A program made the position numbers and the translations under genes. Positions 1-6,630 of a DNA stretch of 12,828 nt are shown in pieces. Each line of letters begins with the position of its first letter. Positions within the stretch are counted from its first letter, which is position 1. The stretch covers positions 1 through 12,828 of the forward strand of contig JAJZNY010000156.1 in NCBI GenBank assembly GCA_021852245.1, given 5' to 3'. The notes under the pieces were generated by a model. That model searched no databases and was not told where the DNA came from. It was given only the letters and a program-made list of their open reading frames with translations. Source of the DNA: Planctomycetota bacterium. GTDB lineage: Bacteria > Planctomycetota > Phycisphaerae > WQYP01.

Positions 1-1537
1 CGTCGTGGCCCCATTCGCACTTTTTCAGCACCGCCTTGGGTATCTTCTTCACCGTCAGGTTTGCAAACCGGCTCACATCACACCGAAACGCGCTGCAGCA
101 GATCAGCAGGCTCCGGTTGGGCCCGACCTCATCGCTGATTTTCTCCAGCATCTCCACCGTCATCGTCTGCGTGGTGACGTAGATGAAATCGGTTTCCGAG
201 CTGCGCCCCTGCTGCCAATAAATCTCCGGATTCGGATCGAACCTGAACCCCTCCAATTTGCACATTGCCTCGGCCAGCATCGCGGCATTAAATTCACTGT
301 TGATAACCGGATTTCCCCATTGGTCCTTGACAATCAGCGTCGGCCCGAGGCGGTAATAACGAAAGCCGCCACCCCCTTTCCAATCGACCGTCTTGGTGAT
401 GCCGCCGGGGTCCTGCCCGTCGATCACTTTTTTCAGCCGCGGGATGATGTGGGTGTGGCAATGCTCGCCGAGTTCCACCATGATCCATTTGCGACCCATT
501 TTGTGTGCGACGGCGCCGGTGGTGCCGGAGCCGGCGAAGGAATCCAAAACCCAATCGCCGGGATTGGTGGCGAGCGTGAGTATGCGGTGGATCAGGCGTT
601 CGGGCTTCGGGGTGGCAAATGGCGCCCCACCACCGAAAAGCTCAATGCTCTCCTTCTTCGCTTCCTGATTGTGGCCGAGCTCGTCGTTGGGCCACCAAGT
701 CCAGCTCGCAACACCCTCGGCCTCGCTGAGGAAGCTTTTCACCCGCGGACGCGCCCCTCCGCTTTTTCCAAACCAAATCCGGCCATCGGCGCGGAGCCTC
801 AGAAACTCCGGTTCCACATTCGCCCAGCACCTGCTAGGCGGGGGATCGAAGGCGGTGCCGTCGGGCGCCACTATCCGGTACATCTGGTTTGGCCGCCATC
901 CTTGCGCGGTGAAGTCCGTCGAGGTCCAAGGCCCGCGCGGGTCGTCATCGGGGTTGCGGTAATCGGCGGCGCGGGCCGCCCCCAGCGGCTGCCTGTTAAA
1001 CCCCGCCGATCCGGCCACCCTCGTGTACACGAGGATGTGGTCGTGGGCGCCGCCGAGGTGTATCCGTGCGTCGGGCGAGGTGCGCTTCTGCCAGACCACG
1101 TTAGCGACGAAGGTGCCACGCCCGAACAATTCATCCATCAACACTTTGCAATAATGCGCCTCGTTGTCGTCCAAATTCACCCAGATCGAGCCGTCCTCTG
1201 AGAGGAGCCGATGTAGGATTTCCAGCCGGTCGCGCATCAGCGAGAGCCAGAGTGAATGCTCGATGCCGTCATCGTAATGCGTGAATGCCGAGCCGGTGTT
1301 GTAGGGTGGGTCAATATAAATACATTTAATTTTACCGGCGAATTCCTGCTCAAGGGCCTTGAGGGCCAGCAGGTTGTCGCCGAAGATCAGGCGGTTGTCG
1401 AAAAAGTCATTTTGCGAGATGCGCTGGGCGGCGTGATACGACCGCGCCGGGTCCTCAATCAAAATCCGCGGCTCCAGCTTCGGCCGATTCTCCTTCCCGA
1501 TCCAGGTAAGTTCAAGTTTCTGTTTTCCGTTGGCCAT
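1..1537 (-). CDS. Mod-type site-specific adenine DNA methyltransferase (3' end outside window)
   Basis: Predicted S-adenosylmethionine-dependent methyltransferase that would modify adenine in a DNA recognition site. 512 codons are visible, and the stop lies beyond the left edge. The catalytic motif DPPYNTG is at residues 76-82 and precedes the SAM-binding motif DSFAGSGTTGAVAHK at 332-346. This order is typical of beta-class, type III Mod-like enzymes. Residues 150-310 between them would hold target recognition. The visible C-terminal part (about 395-512) includes LLICCSAF and VKKIPKAVLKKCEWG, which from memory recur in Mod proteins encoded beside SNF2-type helicases. The ATG at 1537-1535 has no Shine-Dalgarno sequence, but a consensus TATAAT lies only 8 bases upstream, so the mRNA may be leaderless. 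A Res or nuclease partner could lie farther left. The family call is firm; the recognition site is unknown. Confidence 0.93.
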   Translation of the reverse strand, partial: MANGKQKLELTWIGKENRPKLEPRILIEDPARSYHAAQRISQNDFFDNRLIFGDNLLALKALEQEFAGKIKCIYIDPPYNTGSAFTHYDDGIEHSLWLSLMRDRLEILHRLLSEDGSIWVNLDDNEAHYCKVLMDELFGRGTFVANVVWQKRTSPDARIHLGGAHDHILVYTRVAGSAGFNRQPLGAARAADYRNPDDDPRGPWTSTDFTAQGWRPNQMYRIVAPDGTAFDPPPSRCWANVEPEFLRLRADGRIWFGKSGGARPRVKSFLSEAEGVASWTWWPNDELGHNQEAKKESIELFGGGAPFATPKPERLIHRILTLATNPGDWVLDSFAGSGTTGAVAHKMGRKWIMVELGEHCHTHIIPRLKKVIDGQDPGGITKTVDWKGGGGFRYYRLGPTLIVKDQWGNPVINSEFNAAMLAEAMCKLEGFRFDPNPEIYWQQGRSSETDFIYVTTQTMTVEMLEKISDEVGPNRSLLICCSAFRCDVSRFANLTVKKIPKAVLKKCEWGHD

Positions 1538-1545
1538 GGGTGGGC

Positions 1546-1574
1546 ATTATAGGCGATGCGCTTTCAGCGGTCAG
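1546..1574 (-). promoter_or_regulatory. sigma70-like promoter of the methyltransferase gene, near-leaderless
   Basis: On the minus strand a perfect TATAAT (1551-1546) follows CTGACC (1574-1569, four of six matches to TTGACA) with a 17-base spacer. The predicted transcription start is at about 1540-1539, two or three bases before the ATG at 1537. There is no ribosome binding site in between, which fits leaderless translation. The promoter would give the methyltransferase expression independent of the upstream genes. Confidence 0.5.
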
Positions 1575-1582
1575 CCCTCGGT

Positions 1583-1616
1583 GGTTCTCACGCGGAGCCG
1601 CGGAGATCGCGGAGCC
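1583..1616. repeat. intergenic short-repeat element with three CGCGGAG units
   Basis: CGCGGAG occurs at 1591-1597, 1599-1605 and 1608-1614, preceded by GGTTCTCA. This resembles the 'TTCTCACGC(A/G)GAG...' arrays I know as common dispersed intergenic repeats in many bacterial genomes, including planctomycetes (recollection, not searched). It lies between the stop of the 71-aa ORF and the methyltransferase promoter. An 11-base piece (ACGCGGAGCCG) recurs at 6609-6619. Confidence 0.55.
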
Positions 1617-1618
1617 TG

Positions 1619-1834
1619 TCATTTACCGGCCAACACCGCCAGCGCCATCAGCCCGATCAGCGCTATTGCGGCTATTGCCTGCGACTGTTGTTTCTCCATC
1701 TGGAGCTGCGCAGCCAGCGCCGCGACTTGGGCGGCCACCTTGGCTGGATCGGCCCCGCGGAGGTCGAGCGCCTGATACGCGCGTGGCCGCTTGGCAGGGG
1801 CGGCGATAGAATCAGGCCCATGGATAGCGGACAT
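1619..1834 (-). CDS. small coiled-coil plus membrane-helix protein, 71 aa
   Basis: Unrecognised small protein. Residues 1-25 are polar. A heptad-like, Ala/Gln-rich segment (about 26-50, containing DPAKVAAQVAALAAQLQ) could form a short coiled coil. The last about 19 residues (AIAAIALIGLMALAVLAGK) look like a single membrane helix ending at the C-terminus, suggesting a tail-anchored or small membrane protein. It has the same orientation as the methyltransferase and ends 81 bases before it. The ATG at 1834-1832 lacks a clear Shine-Dalgarno sequence. Its first 15 bases overlap the 5' end of the oppositely oriented HEPN-like gene if that gene starts at 1820; if that gene starts at 1889 they are divergent and separate. 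The hydrophobic end makes a real gene more likely than an antisense artefact, but the start is uncertain. Confidence 0.5.
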   Translation of the reverse strand: MSAIHGPDSIAAPAKRPRAYQALDLRGADPAKVAAQVAALAAQLQMEKQQSQAIAAIALIGLMALAVLAGK

Positions 1835-2828
1835 TGCCAGACCACTACCGTCGTGCCGCTTGGCAACGCGGGATTCCCTGGCGAAATCATGCCGTTTGAG
1901 CTTTCCGGGGATATGGCGATCAGATGTTTCGGACAGCCGGGCTTCGACTGGAGCAAGGAAGTCCAGCCGGTGTTCGATAATTGTTATGCCCGCGAGGCGC
2001 TTTCTCCGGCAGAATCGAGAAATCCCCGAATGGCGGCTGGCTTTCTGATCGGGAAATTCAGCTTTGATGTGCCCGATGCCGACCCGCTCGTGGCGCTCCA
2101 CGCGAAGTTACAGAAGATAGCCAGTTACGAGGCGCTGACGAATTGGGCGATCTGGTCGCTTTATCTCGCCGGCAGCGGTGAAAACGTCTATTGGCGCAAC
2201 GAGAATCAGATGCAGGGTTGCGGCGTCTATTCCCTCACGGTCTGCAGCCACGGCCCCCATCCCAATGTCAGCAGGTTCCCTTTCATCTACGCCCCCATTC
2301 AACCACCGGGCGGGGCGGGAGCGGGCGTGGGCTGACGAGCGGGTGCTCAAACTCGCCAGCCGGGTGTTTCGAGTGTTCCGGGACGAGCGGGCCACTGTCC
2401 CCCGATGGCTCGGCCTTACCAACCAGCTATACCAATTACTCACATCAATCAATCCGACGGGGGTCGCGGCGAGGCTGCAACTGGCGGTAACGGCGCTGGA
2501 AACCTTCTATATCGGCGGTGGCGTTCGGGGGTACCTGTGGGACGGCCGCTGCGCGAAAGCCATTGGCGAGTTCGTCGGGGGCTGTGGGCCAGAGGCCATC
2601 GACAGGAACTACTTCGAGCAGCTCAGACAATTCCGCAACGATGCGGTGCACAGGGCCGGCACCCCCTGGACTTCGGACAAGGATGCGTCGAAGGACGTCC
2701 AGCGCGTTGCCCGGCTGACCGAGGAGCTGCTGAGATTGACGCTGGTCATCGCCGTACTTAACGCGCCGGTGGTTTGCTCGCCGAACTTCCGCGATGAATG
2801 GGATGTCGGGTCGCTGGTGAGGCCGTAG
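1820..2828 (+). pseudogene. HEPN-like protein gene with a frameshift
   Basis: Two plus-strand reading frames together look like one protein of about 310-335 aa. The first runs from ATG 1820 (or ATG 1889, beginning MPFELSGDM) to TGA 2333-2335. The second carries on one base later in phase, from about 2330 to TAG 2826-2828. The join lies in the G-rich run 2308-2331, consistent with one extra base there, through mutation, slippage or assembly error. The C-terminal half has ARLQLAVTALETFYIGGG followed by FRNDAVHRAG. The R-x4-H motif (2634-2651) is the hallmark of HEPN domains, which include many RNases of defence and toxin systems. The N-terminal part (FDWSKEVQPVFDNCYAREAL) is not recognised. It is the only plus-strand gene inside the leftward cluster. 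HEPN is inferred from the motif and helical context only. Confidence 0.6.
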
Positions 2829-2830
2829 CG

Positions 2831-2851
2831 GGCCGGTGCAGCGCGCCGGCC
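2831..2851 (+). terminator. GC-rich hairpin just after the HEPN-like gene
   Basis: GGCCGG (2831-2836) and CCGGCC (2846-2851) form a perfect 6-bp stem with a 9-base loop, two bases after the stop codon at 2828. It sits in the convergent gap before the end of the minus-strand 263-aa gene at 2967. No T run follows, so an intrinsic terminator is only possible. The rest of 2852-2966 shows nothing I can support. Confidence 0.25.
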
Positions 2852-2966
2852 GGGCACCATGCTGCCACAGGCCAACCACAGGTCGGCCCCGCTGCAGCCG
2901 CGGCCATAGAGGTGTGATGAGGGCGCTGGCCGGAGCGGCCTTGGGCGCTTCCGTCGTCCCCGCGAT

Positions 2967-3758
2967 TCACAGTAGTCGCTCCAATTCCCGCTTTGTCAGG
3001 CTCAGTTTTTCCGCCACCTCGCCCTTTGGCATCCCCGCGTCAAGCAGTTCCCTAGCCCTTGCACGGGCCTGTGCCTCCAGCTGGGGACGAATCTCCCCTT
3101 CAAAGATGCTCTTGGCGAGCTGCGCGACTTCCCCGCTTTGGACGGACACTCTACCGGCCGGCTCGTTTGCACGGATAAACTTCCTCGCCTCGAATTCTCT
3201 CGCGGCGGCTGTTTTGGCCCTCTGAAAAGCAGGAGACAAGGCCAAGGCGCGGGCCATTGCCTCGCTAACCTCGTCGTCCTCGCCATCGTCGCCTGGCTCG
3301 TCCAAGTCGGCGCCGATGTCTTCCTCGTCTTCCAGCAGGCCAAACAGGTCATCGCACCACACGGTGGATTTTGTTAACTCGATCCGTGGGACCCCAGAGG
3401 GAAATATTGTTAATGACACGCTCGCGAGTTGGCCAACGCAGTCTCGAGCGTTGAGGATTGATTCCCTCTGGGCGGCGCTGGGTCCGCCTTCCTGGTGTGA
3501 ATCCAATTCTTCCAAAATGGCCGAGGCCCTGTCCCAATCGGCTTGCTCAAGCCGCGATACGTCAACGACGACGATGGGGCACTTCAGCGTGGCCGCCATT
3601 TGAATAAAATCTTCGGTCGCTGTTTGGGGGTCGCAATGGATTACGGATTCCTCTTGTTCTGGCGGTTCGACCCACCCCCTCACCACGGCAATAGCCAAGC
3701 GAGAACATGCCGCTACCGCTTCATCGAGAAGGTTCTGGAGCTGATCGCTGTCTGACAT
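2967..3758 (-). CDS. acidic protein with C-terminal helix-turn-helix, 263 aa
   Basis: Family not recognised. The N-terminal half has alternating helices and strands (PIVVVDVSRL at about 61-70; LASVSLTIFPSGVPRIELTKSTVW at 111-134). A strongly acidic stretch follows (about 141-165, LLEDEEDIGADLDEPGDDGEDDE). Residues 175-232 are helical and charged. The last about 30 residues (ARELLDAGMPKGEVAEKLSLTKRELERLL) match the pattern of a resolvase/Hin-type helix-turn-helix, suggesting DNA binding. The ATG at 3758-3756 is chosen over an in-frame ATG at 3803 because AGGAG lies 8 bases upstream. It follows the ATPase gene by 165 bases in the same direction. A perfect 8-bp dyad at 3815-3844 lies in that gap. 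It could be a regulator of the cluster or an accessory DNA-binding subunit. Confidence 0.75.
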   Translation of the reverse strand: MSDSDQLQNLLDEAVAACSRLAIAVVRGWVEPPEQEESVIHCDPQTATEDFIQMAATLKCPIVVVDVSRLEQADWDRASAILEELDSHQEGGPSAAQRESILNARDCVGQLASVSLTIFPSGVPRIELTKSTVWCDDLFGLLEDEEDIGADLDEPGDDGEDDEVSEAMARALALSPAFQRAKTAAAREFEARKFIRANEPAGRVSVQSGEVAQLAKSIFEGEIRPQLEAQARARARELLDAGMPKGEVAEKLSLTKRELERLL

Positions 3759-3814
3759 GCGGTGGTCTCCTGAAGGACCGGCGCCTGTTTGGGGAGGTTG
3801 CATCTATGCTCGGA

Positions 3815-3844
3815 CGAATGCGTAGGCGCCATCAATCGCATTCG
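3815..3844. promoter_or_regulatory. inverted repeat upstream of the HTH gene, possible operator
   Basis: CGAATGCG (3815-3822) and CGCATTCG (3837-3844) form a perfect 8-bp inverted repeat around a 14-base centre, which itself contains the palindrome GGCGCC (3825-3830). It lies 57-86 bases upstream of the ATG of the 263-aa HTH protein. The position and symmetry suit a dimeric repressor site. No T run follows on either strand, so it is not an obvious intrinsic terminator. Operator function is inference. Confidence 0.4.
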
Positions 3845-3923
3845 CCAAGGGGGCGCAACCGGACGAAATTTGGTGCGCCCTACACACAAAACCGCTGCCA
3901 TGTCGTTCCCGTACGCCGCCTAC

Positions 3924-6287
3924 TCATTTATCGCACACCAACGGCGTCATCTTGGTTTGCTTACATCCGCATCGGAAGTGGGTGCCGTCCGCACGATCCG
4001 GAATGTCGCCGCATTGCGGACAGGTAAGTGCCCTCACCAACCCGACGGTTGCCTTACCGAATGCTTCGACGTCGGCATCCGCAACCTCCGCGCCGCCCAG
4101 ATTGAAATGGCAACCAACTTGGTTGCGAATGAAAACTAAGGGGCCCATCTCTTCGAAGAAAGGCTGGACCGCGGTCATCACGGTTGACTCGCTGGCCGGT
4201 GGGCTCGCAGCGTCCGCGTGTGCCCCGCTCGCTTCGATCACCAGGACATCAAACAGCTTCTTGCAGCCCGCGAGCAGTTCGCCGAGGGCCCAATCGTTAT
4301 CCCTTTTCCGCGGCAATCTCCTGTGATATTGGAGCGTGAGGCGATCCAATATCGCCTCGAGGAGTATCCCTGCTTGCGACGCGATGCTCTGCCTCGGCAG
4401 CGGCAGCGTACCAAGGGCAGATTCGAGCTCATCCACTGCGAGCTTCGTTCCAGAGAGGAGTACCCCCCGACCCATCGTCCACGGATGCAGTTCGAGCAGT
4501 TGGACAGAAAGGCTCGGCCCCTGGCTGAGGCGGTAGCGATCTCGCCAAGCACGGTAGTGCGTCATGACGATTACCTGTGCAAAATCTTTAGCAACCTCAC
4601 CGAGGGCCTGCATGATCCGATATAGATGGCCCCCGTCAACGGAAGTAAAAATGTCGTCCAGAACAATGACTGTTTCCTTTGCGTGGTCACGCTTGGCCAA
4701 TGCAATCCAGACGCAGAATCCCAGCGTGTCCAGATGCGATTCGCTAAAATATGCTTGTGGCGGCACGCCCGGATGTCCAGCGAATGTTGCGTCTTGTTCG
4801 ATGGATCCTCGTTTTGACGGGCTCATCCGGAGGCGGAGCGGGCCGAGCGGCTCACGCGGGTGGATGACCGCGTACAGGCGATTTATTTCTTCGTACACCG
4901 CCTCCAAGGCATGCTGGGTGAAGCTTTTCCGGGCGGCCTCGCAGATTTGCAACGCACCCTTCAGTCTCTTTCCGAGCGATTCGAGCGATTGCGCGGCCTC
5001 GCGGTTCTCCACGACGCCTTTAATCGCCACGCCGATCGCATTATATTTGTTGAGGTCCGCTTGGGTTGCCTGAAGCCGTTCTCGGTAGTGCTGGTCGATC
5101 GCCAAGATATCCGCTTGGAGTTTCTGCGCGGCGGCGAGTTGTGCCTCGTCGATTGATGAGGATTCCAGAAAATCTCTGTACCTCTCCCATGGGACGACGG
5201 CTGCCTGTGCGGTAGGGGGCTGTATTTCCCGCAGTTTAGCACCCGCTCGCCGTGCAGCGGCTATGTAGTCTTCGATCGCAGTGGCGTGGACGGCCTTGGC
5301 GTCAGCCAAAGCTTTCGCGGCCTTTTTTTGGCTGTCGGCGAGTTTCAGGTGGCTCTGCATCTCGGAAAGGCGTTTCTTGATTTTATTCCTCAGATCGTCG
5401 GCGGTTATCGGCTGCTCGCAGACGGGGCAAACCCCGAGATCGTTGGGTGGAGCGATGATTTCTTGGGCCTGTTTGAGCAAGTCAACAAGCGGCACGGCCT
5501 CCGCCCCGTCAACCTTTGGCAGCGCCCTGATTTGCTCGCTGACAAGCCGCTCCCCGCTGGAGCGGTCGTCGACGGCCGTCGAGGCTCTGTCGAGCGAGTC
5601 CCGCGATTTCGCCAGATTGTCCAAAAGCCGCACTGCTTCCCGCAGGCCCCCAAGGTGCACCTCGAGCTCCGCCGGCCCGACTGCGACCTTTGCCGCCGCC
5701 CATTCCTCGGCGGATTTGCCGGGCGAGCCTTCGCTCTTCCACAATCCGCCCAGCGCCCGGTCCGCCCGCTCCAAGATTACCGCCGCTTCGGTAAGTCTCC
5801 GCCCATTCCTTGCTTCGGCATCCCGCAGGGCCTGCTCCGCTCGCTCAACCCCCGCGACGTCGACGAACCCCTGTAGTGCCTTGTACCTGTCGGCCGGTTG
5901 GGCCTCGACCAACTGCAGAAGCTTTGATCGCCGCAGCACGCGAGCGCGGAACGGTGACCCATTCCCAATATTTTTAATAACCGCACCCGGTGAGAGGACA
6001 GCGGCCCAAGGCGAGGCCCCGTCCGACTCGATCTCCACTTTTGGTCGTTCCGCCGTTTGGCCGATGGTGTACAGGTATCGGTGTTTTTGTGACCCGATGC
6101 TCCGGTCCTCCAACGAGCCGACTACTCGGTTCGCCACGAAATCGATCGCGTCGGCAATTGTGGATTTCCCCGACCCGTTTTCGCCGAAAACCATCACTAA
6201 AGGCTTTGTCGTGTCGAAGCAAATTTCGCTTTTGCCTGAGGCGCCGCGAAAATGGTGCATGGTAAGTTTTTTGATCGGCTTGCTCAT
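3924..6287 (-). CDS. SMC/RloC-like ABC ATPase with zinc hook and C-terminal HEPN-like motif and zinc ribbon
   Basis: A 787-aa ATPase of the RecF/RecN/Rad50-like ABC class. Walker A is GENGSGKST (35-43). Long helical, probably coiled-coil arms (about 145-285 and 295-465) flank a CPVC zinc-hook motif (287-290). The ABC signature-like SESHLDTLG (515-523), Walker B TVIVLDD (539-545) and H-loop His577 complete the head. After the head, about 180 residues contain LVFIRNQVGCHFN, an R721-x5-H727 pattern resembling HEPN active sites. A possible zinc ribbon ends the protein (Cys756, 759, 773, 775). The ATG at 6287-6285 is preferred over an upstream in-frame ATG at 6545 because it overlaps the stop of the 67-aa gene as ATGA. 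RloC has a similar plan (zinc hook plus C-terminal RNase), but orthology is not claimed. Likely role: nucleic-acid sensing coupled to an effector. Confidence 0.88.
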   Translation of the reverse strand: MSKPIKKLTMHHFRGASGKSEICFDTTKPLVMVFGENGSGKSTIADAIDFVANRVVGSLEDRSIGSQKHRYLYTIGQTAERPKVEIESDGASPWAAVLSPGAVIKNIGNGSPFRARVLRRSKLLQLVEAQPADRYKALQGFVDVAGVERAEQALRDAEARNGRRLTEAAVILERADRALGGLWKSEGSPGKSAEEWAAAKVAVGPAELEVHLGGLREAVRLLDNLAKSRDSLDRASTAVDDRSSGERLVSEQIRALPKVDGAEAVPLVDLLKQAQEIIAPPNDLGVCPVCEQPITADDLRNKIKKRLSEMQSHLKLADSQKKAAKALADAKAVHATAIEDYIAAARRAGAKLREIQPPTAQAAVVPWERYRDFLESSSIDEAQLAAAQKLQADILAIDQHYRERLQATQADLNKYNAIGVAIKGVVENREAAQSLESLGKRLKGALQICEAARKSFTQHALEAVYEEINRLYAVIHPREPLGPLRLRMSPSKRGSIEQDATFAGHPGVPPQAYFSESHLDTLGFCVWIALAKRDHAKETVIVLDDIFTSVDGGHLYRIMQALGEVAKDFAQVIVMTHYRAWRDRYRLSQGPSLSVQLLELHPWTMGRGVLLSGTKLAVDELESALGTLPLPRQSIASQAGILLEAILDRLTLQYHRRLPRKRDNDWALGELLAGCKKLFDVLVIEASGAHADAASPPASESTVMTAVQPFFEEMGPLVFIRNQVGCHFNLGGAEVADADVEAFGKATVGLVRALTCPQCGDIPDRADGTHFRCGCKQTKMTPLVCDK

Positions 6288-6487
6288 TCGCCACCGCCCC
6301 GTTCTATTAGCATGGGGTCTAGCCATAAGTTCCAGTCGGCCTCGGTGGCTGTTCCCTTTGCCAGCTTCTCGGCGACTTCTGCTTTCCTCTCCGCCGGAAG
6401 CAGTCCGCTGGCAAGTAGTTTTTCGGCGATGGACTCCGCCAGGATTTCGCTCGGCGATTTTGCTGGCGGTTGTGGTGAGTCTGTCAT
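6284..6487 (-). CDS. small helical protein coupled to the ATPase, 67 aa
   Basis: Unrecognised, predicted soluble and mostly helical. Residues 1-11 are Pro/Ser-rich and disordered-looking. Helices follow at about 12-27 (SEILAESIAEKLLASG) and 31-44 (PAERKAEVAEKLAKG), then TEADWNLWLD. There is no signal or membrane segment. ATG 6487-6485 has a strong GGAGG four bases upstream (6496-6492). Its TGA overlaps the ATPase ATG by one base in each direction (ATGA), a classic sign of translational coupling. This suggests the two proteins act together, for instance as partner, adaptor or antidote, though nothing in the sequence decides which. The start, ribosome binding site and overlap make it a real gene despite its size. 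Confidence 0.8.
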   Translation of the reverse strand: MTDSPQPPAKSPSEILAESIAEKLLASGLLPAERKAEVAEKLAKGTATEADWNLWLDPMLIERGGGE

Positions 6488-6562
6488 TTGACCTCCGAGT
6501 GTGGATTACCAAACGACCGTCGCGGGCAACCCAACCGCCGTCCATCGCCCGAACCTGCTATC

Positions 6563-6630
6563 TCGTAGCTTGACGGCGCCTCCGCTCGCAACGTCGTCTG
6601 TTTCGCTTACGCGGAGCCGAGCGGCTACGA
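6563..6630. repeat. inverted-repeat element at the end of the helicase gene
   Basis: TCGTAGC (6563-6569) pairs with GCTACGA (6624-6630), and CCGCTCG (6582-6588) with CGAGCGG (6618-6624). The arms are imperfectly aligned, with a bulge, and share base 6624. The right arm contains the helicase stop codon (TAG at 6627-6625), and ACGCGGAGCCG (6609-6619) matches the repeat at 1590-1600. There is no T run, so it looks more like a degenerate REP-like element than a terminator. The remaining gap up to 6487 holds only the GGAGG of the 67-aa gene. Confidence 0.35.

Noticed and set aside
5..1201. Plus-strand open frame of 398 codons
   Set aside because: It is the antisense of the methyltransferase, whose motifs DPPYNTG and FAGSGTTG read on the minus strand. 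Its own translation shows no recognisable motif and is rich in Arg, Pro and His.
3924..6287. Naming the ATPase rloC
   Set aside because: The zinc hook and a C-terminal RNase-like motif fit, but I cannot identify the R-E-H anticodon nuclease triad, and the extra zinc ribbon and small partner differ.
6288..6545. N-terminal extension of the ATPase to an upstream in-frame ATG
   Set aside because: The extension is Arg-rich without family character and overlaps the 67-aa gene, which has a strong ribosome binding site and an ATGA junction with the ATPase start at 6287.
5281..6573. Plus-strand open frame of 430 codons
   Set aside because: Antisense shadow of the ATPase gene in GC-rich DNA; Ser/Arg/Ala-rich translation without domains, and it crosses the 67-aa gene as well.
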